A DNA stretch of 8,555 bases from JBBQNJ01 sp038329845 (GTDB lineage: Bacteria > Planctomycetota > Phycisphaerae > Tepidisphaerales > Tepidisphaeraceae): contig JBBQNJ010000118.1 in assembly GCA_038329845.1 (NCBI GenBank), forward strand, positions 1 to 8,555, read 5' to 3'. A program made the position numbers and the translations under genes. The stretch's first letter is position 1, and each line of letters starts with the position of its first letter. Shown here piece after piece: positions 7,242 through 8,555 of this stretch. A model generated the notes under the pieces. The model was not told the origin of the DNA. It searched no databases and was given only the letters and a program-made list of their open reading frames with translations.

Positions 7242-8555
7242 ATGACGACGTTGCCCCAGACCACCCCCATGCGGCTGCCTAGACCGATGCCCTCCCAGTT
7301 GATGATCCCCACGGTGTCTCCCGGGTTTCAAGGCCCCAGCGCGCCCATCGGCGCTTCACAGATGACCCCGGCGGACATCTGGCGGGTCATTCGAAGCAAC
7401 ATCTGGCTGATCCTGTTTTCGCTCATCCTGGCCATCGCCCTCGGATTCGCGGCCAACGTCTACCTCGATCGCAACTTCCCACGCTACACCGCCGTGGGAC
7501 TGTTGCAGGTCCAGCCCCTGACCACCGCCGACTCCCTGCAAGGCAATACCCGCGCCGGCAACAGCCAGTTGGATCAGATGTCGCTGCAAATGGAGCAGCG
7601 CAGTCAAGCGCAACTGCTCACCCAGTCGGCTTTGTACGACGAAGTGCTTCGCAAGAGCGAAAAAATTCGCTCGTTGCAGTGGTACAACGACTTTAGCACC
7701 TCCGAGCAGCGCAAGAAGGACCTCGACGACAACTTCAGCGTCCGGCCCATCCCCGACACCAAGCTGATCTCGGTCTCAATGACCTACAGCAAGCCGAGCG
7801 ACTGCCGCGACATCGTCAATGAGGTGGTCGAAGAGCATCTCCGATCGGAAAAGTCGAGAATTCAAAACCGCCAGCTCGAACGCGGCACGTTCCTCAACCA
7901 GAACCGGCTGCGTTATCAGTTGCGGTTGAACGAACTGTCGCAGGATCTGAAGGAACGGGCCATCCGCCTCAGCCTTGACGGCATGGCCGTCTCCGGAAGC
8001 CTTCGTGCCAAAGAGGTTGAGATTCAGCATAAGGTCCAGGAACTTCTTGACTTGCAGATGAAAGTGGCGACGGCTCGGGTGCAGCTCGAGGCCGTCACTG
8101 CGGGTCTGGAGCGCGGTCAGGACCCGCCGCAGGTGGATGCGGAAATCAACAGGGACATGACCGTCGCACAATTGCGTCAGGCCGTGGACCAGCAGGACGT
8201 GATGGTGGCCCGATTGTCGGCCAAACTTGGGGCGCAGCATCCCCAGGTCCAGCAAGCCCAGGTCGAGCGCGACATCTATCAGCGAAAGCTGGATGACCAG
8301 CGGGCCCAGGTCCGGCTGAACACGCGGGCGCTGATCGTCGAGCAACTGAAGACCGATCAGGACCAGATGACCCGGGCCATGGAAGCCACGGCCAAGCGGG
8401 TCGAGGAACTGAAAGAGGAATACGGCCGGTTGAGCAACGACATGGCGACGTACCTGACGCAGAAGGACGAGGAGCGGGCGTTGCGGGAGTTGCTCAAGAA
8501 CACGCAGGAGCAGATCGACCTGATCCAGCAGATCAACCAATACCCCGATCCCGGC
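7242..8555 (+). CDS. Wzz/GumC-family polysaccharide chain-length determinant (5' part, runs off the window)
   Basis: The frame is open for 438 codons from ATG 7242 to the window edge without a stop. GAGG (7232-7235) lies 6 nt before the ATG, supporting this start over inner Met codons 10, 16, 21 and 41. An unusual Met/Pro-rich segment (1-41) is followed by TPADIWRVIRSN and one membrane helix (about 54-75), the typical Wzz beginning. A periplasmic domain rich in Gln, Glu and Arg follows, with long predicted coiled coils at about 205-325 and 340-420. LGAQHPQV (329-336) matches the conserved HP motif of GumC/GNVR-type copolymerases. Such proteins sit in the inner membrane and set EPS chain length with the polymerase or export pore. 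The second membrane helix and any fused C-terminal tyrosine-kinase (BY-kinase) domain would lie beyond the edge. The family is firm. Confidence 0.88.
   Translation, partial: MTTLPQTTPMRLPRPMPSQLMIPTVSPGFQGPSAPIGASQMTPADIWRVIRSNIWLILFSLILAIALGFAANVYLDRNFPRYTAVGLLQVQPLTTADSLQGNTRAGNSQLDQMSLQMEQRSQAQLLTQSALYDEVLRKSEKIRSLQWYNDFSTSEQRKKDLDDNFSVRPIPDTKLISVSMTYSKPSDCRDIVNEVVEEHLRSEKSRIQNRQLERGTFLNQNRLRYQLRLNELSQDLKERAIRLSLDGMAVSGSLRAKEVEIQHKVQELLDLQMKVATARVQLEAVTAGLERGQDPPQVDAEINRDMTVAQLRQAVDQQDVMVARLSAKLGAQHPQVQQAQVERDIYQRKLDDQRAQVRLNTRALIVEQLKTDQDQMTRAMEATAKRVEELKEEYGRLSNDMATYLTQKDEERALRELLKNTQEQIDLIQQINQYPDPG

Noticed and set aside
7204..7245. A 13-codon ORF (ATG 7204, TGA 7243-7245) whose stop overlaps the Wzz start as ATGA, like a coupled leader peptide.
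   Set aside because: It has no SD, and the candidate -10 box overlaps its start, so a transcript from that promoter would lack it. Most likely chance.
7776..8540. A 254-codon minus-strand open frame inside the Wzz gene.
   Set aside because: A Leu/Gln/His-rich antisense shadow with no family motif. The + frame continues to the edge with Wzz features.

Overview
The window is a G+C-rich (about 60-65% by eye), tightly packed bacterial segment with every recognisable gene on the + strand. It carries four genes of an exosortase/exopolysaccharide (EPS) locus: a multi-membrane-span exosortase, a separate EpsI-family (DUF3485) partner, a 1546-residue membrane-anchored TPR protein, and the first 438 residues of a Wzz/GumC-type polysaccharide chain-length determinant that runs off the right edge. 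The dispersed gene order, the stand-alone EpsI, the very large TPR protein and the Pro/Ala/Arg-rich tail suggest a Gram-negative outside the Proteobacteria. Planctomycetota (for example a Phycisphaerae-like lineage) is my best guess. That is an inference from architecture only; no taxonomic marker is present.

Layout. 1-33: probable last codons of an upstream gene. 74-119: a strong rho-independent terminator (12-bp perfect GC stem, 11-nt loop, T-run) that isolates the locus from upstream transcription. 120-326: a non-coding leader with a weak promoter candidate, an inverted repeat, and a cluster of overlapping palindromes just before a perfect AAGGAGG ribosome binding site. 327-1511: exosortase, apparently starting at CTG. 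1525-2358: EpsI-family protein, with its SD overlapping the exosortase stop. 2345-2466: imperfect ~35-bp tandem repeats, each copying the end of the EpsI gene with its TAG. 2502-7142: TPR protein. 7143-7241: short spacer, more AT-rich than its surroundings. 7242-8555: Wzz/GumC family protein, incomplete.

How they may work together. Exosortases are membrane Cys/Arg/His proteins that process PEP-CTERM-type sorting signals on exported proteins, and their genes usually sit in EPS loci. EpsI proteins accompany them, often fused to the exosortase C-terminus but separate here. The TPR protein, held in the inner membrane by one N-terminal helix, is probably a periplasmic scaffold. It corresponds in context to the TPR protein PrsT of Proteobacterial PEP-CTERM loci, but it has no lipobox. 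The Wzz/GumC protein would control polymer length and export. No sorting substrate and no glycosyltransferase is fully inside the window, but one reading frame of the upstream tail ends in a basic cluster that would suit a PEP-CTERM protein.
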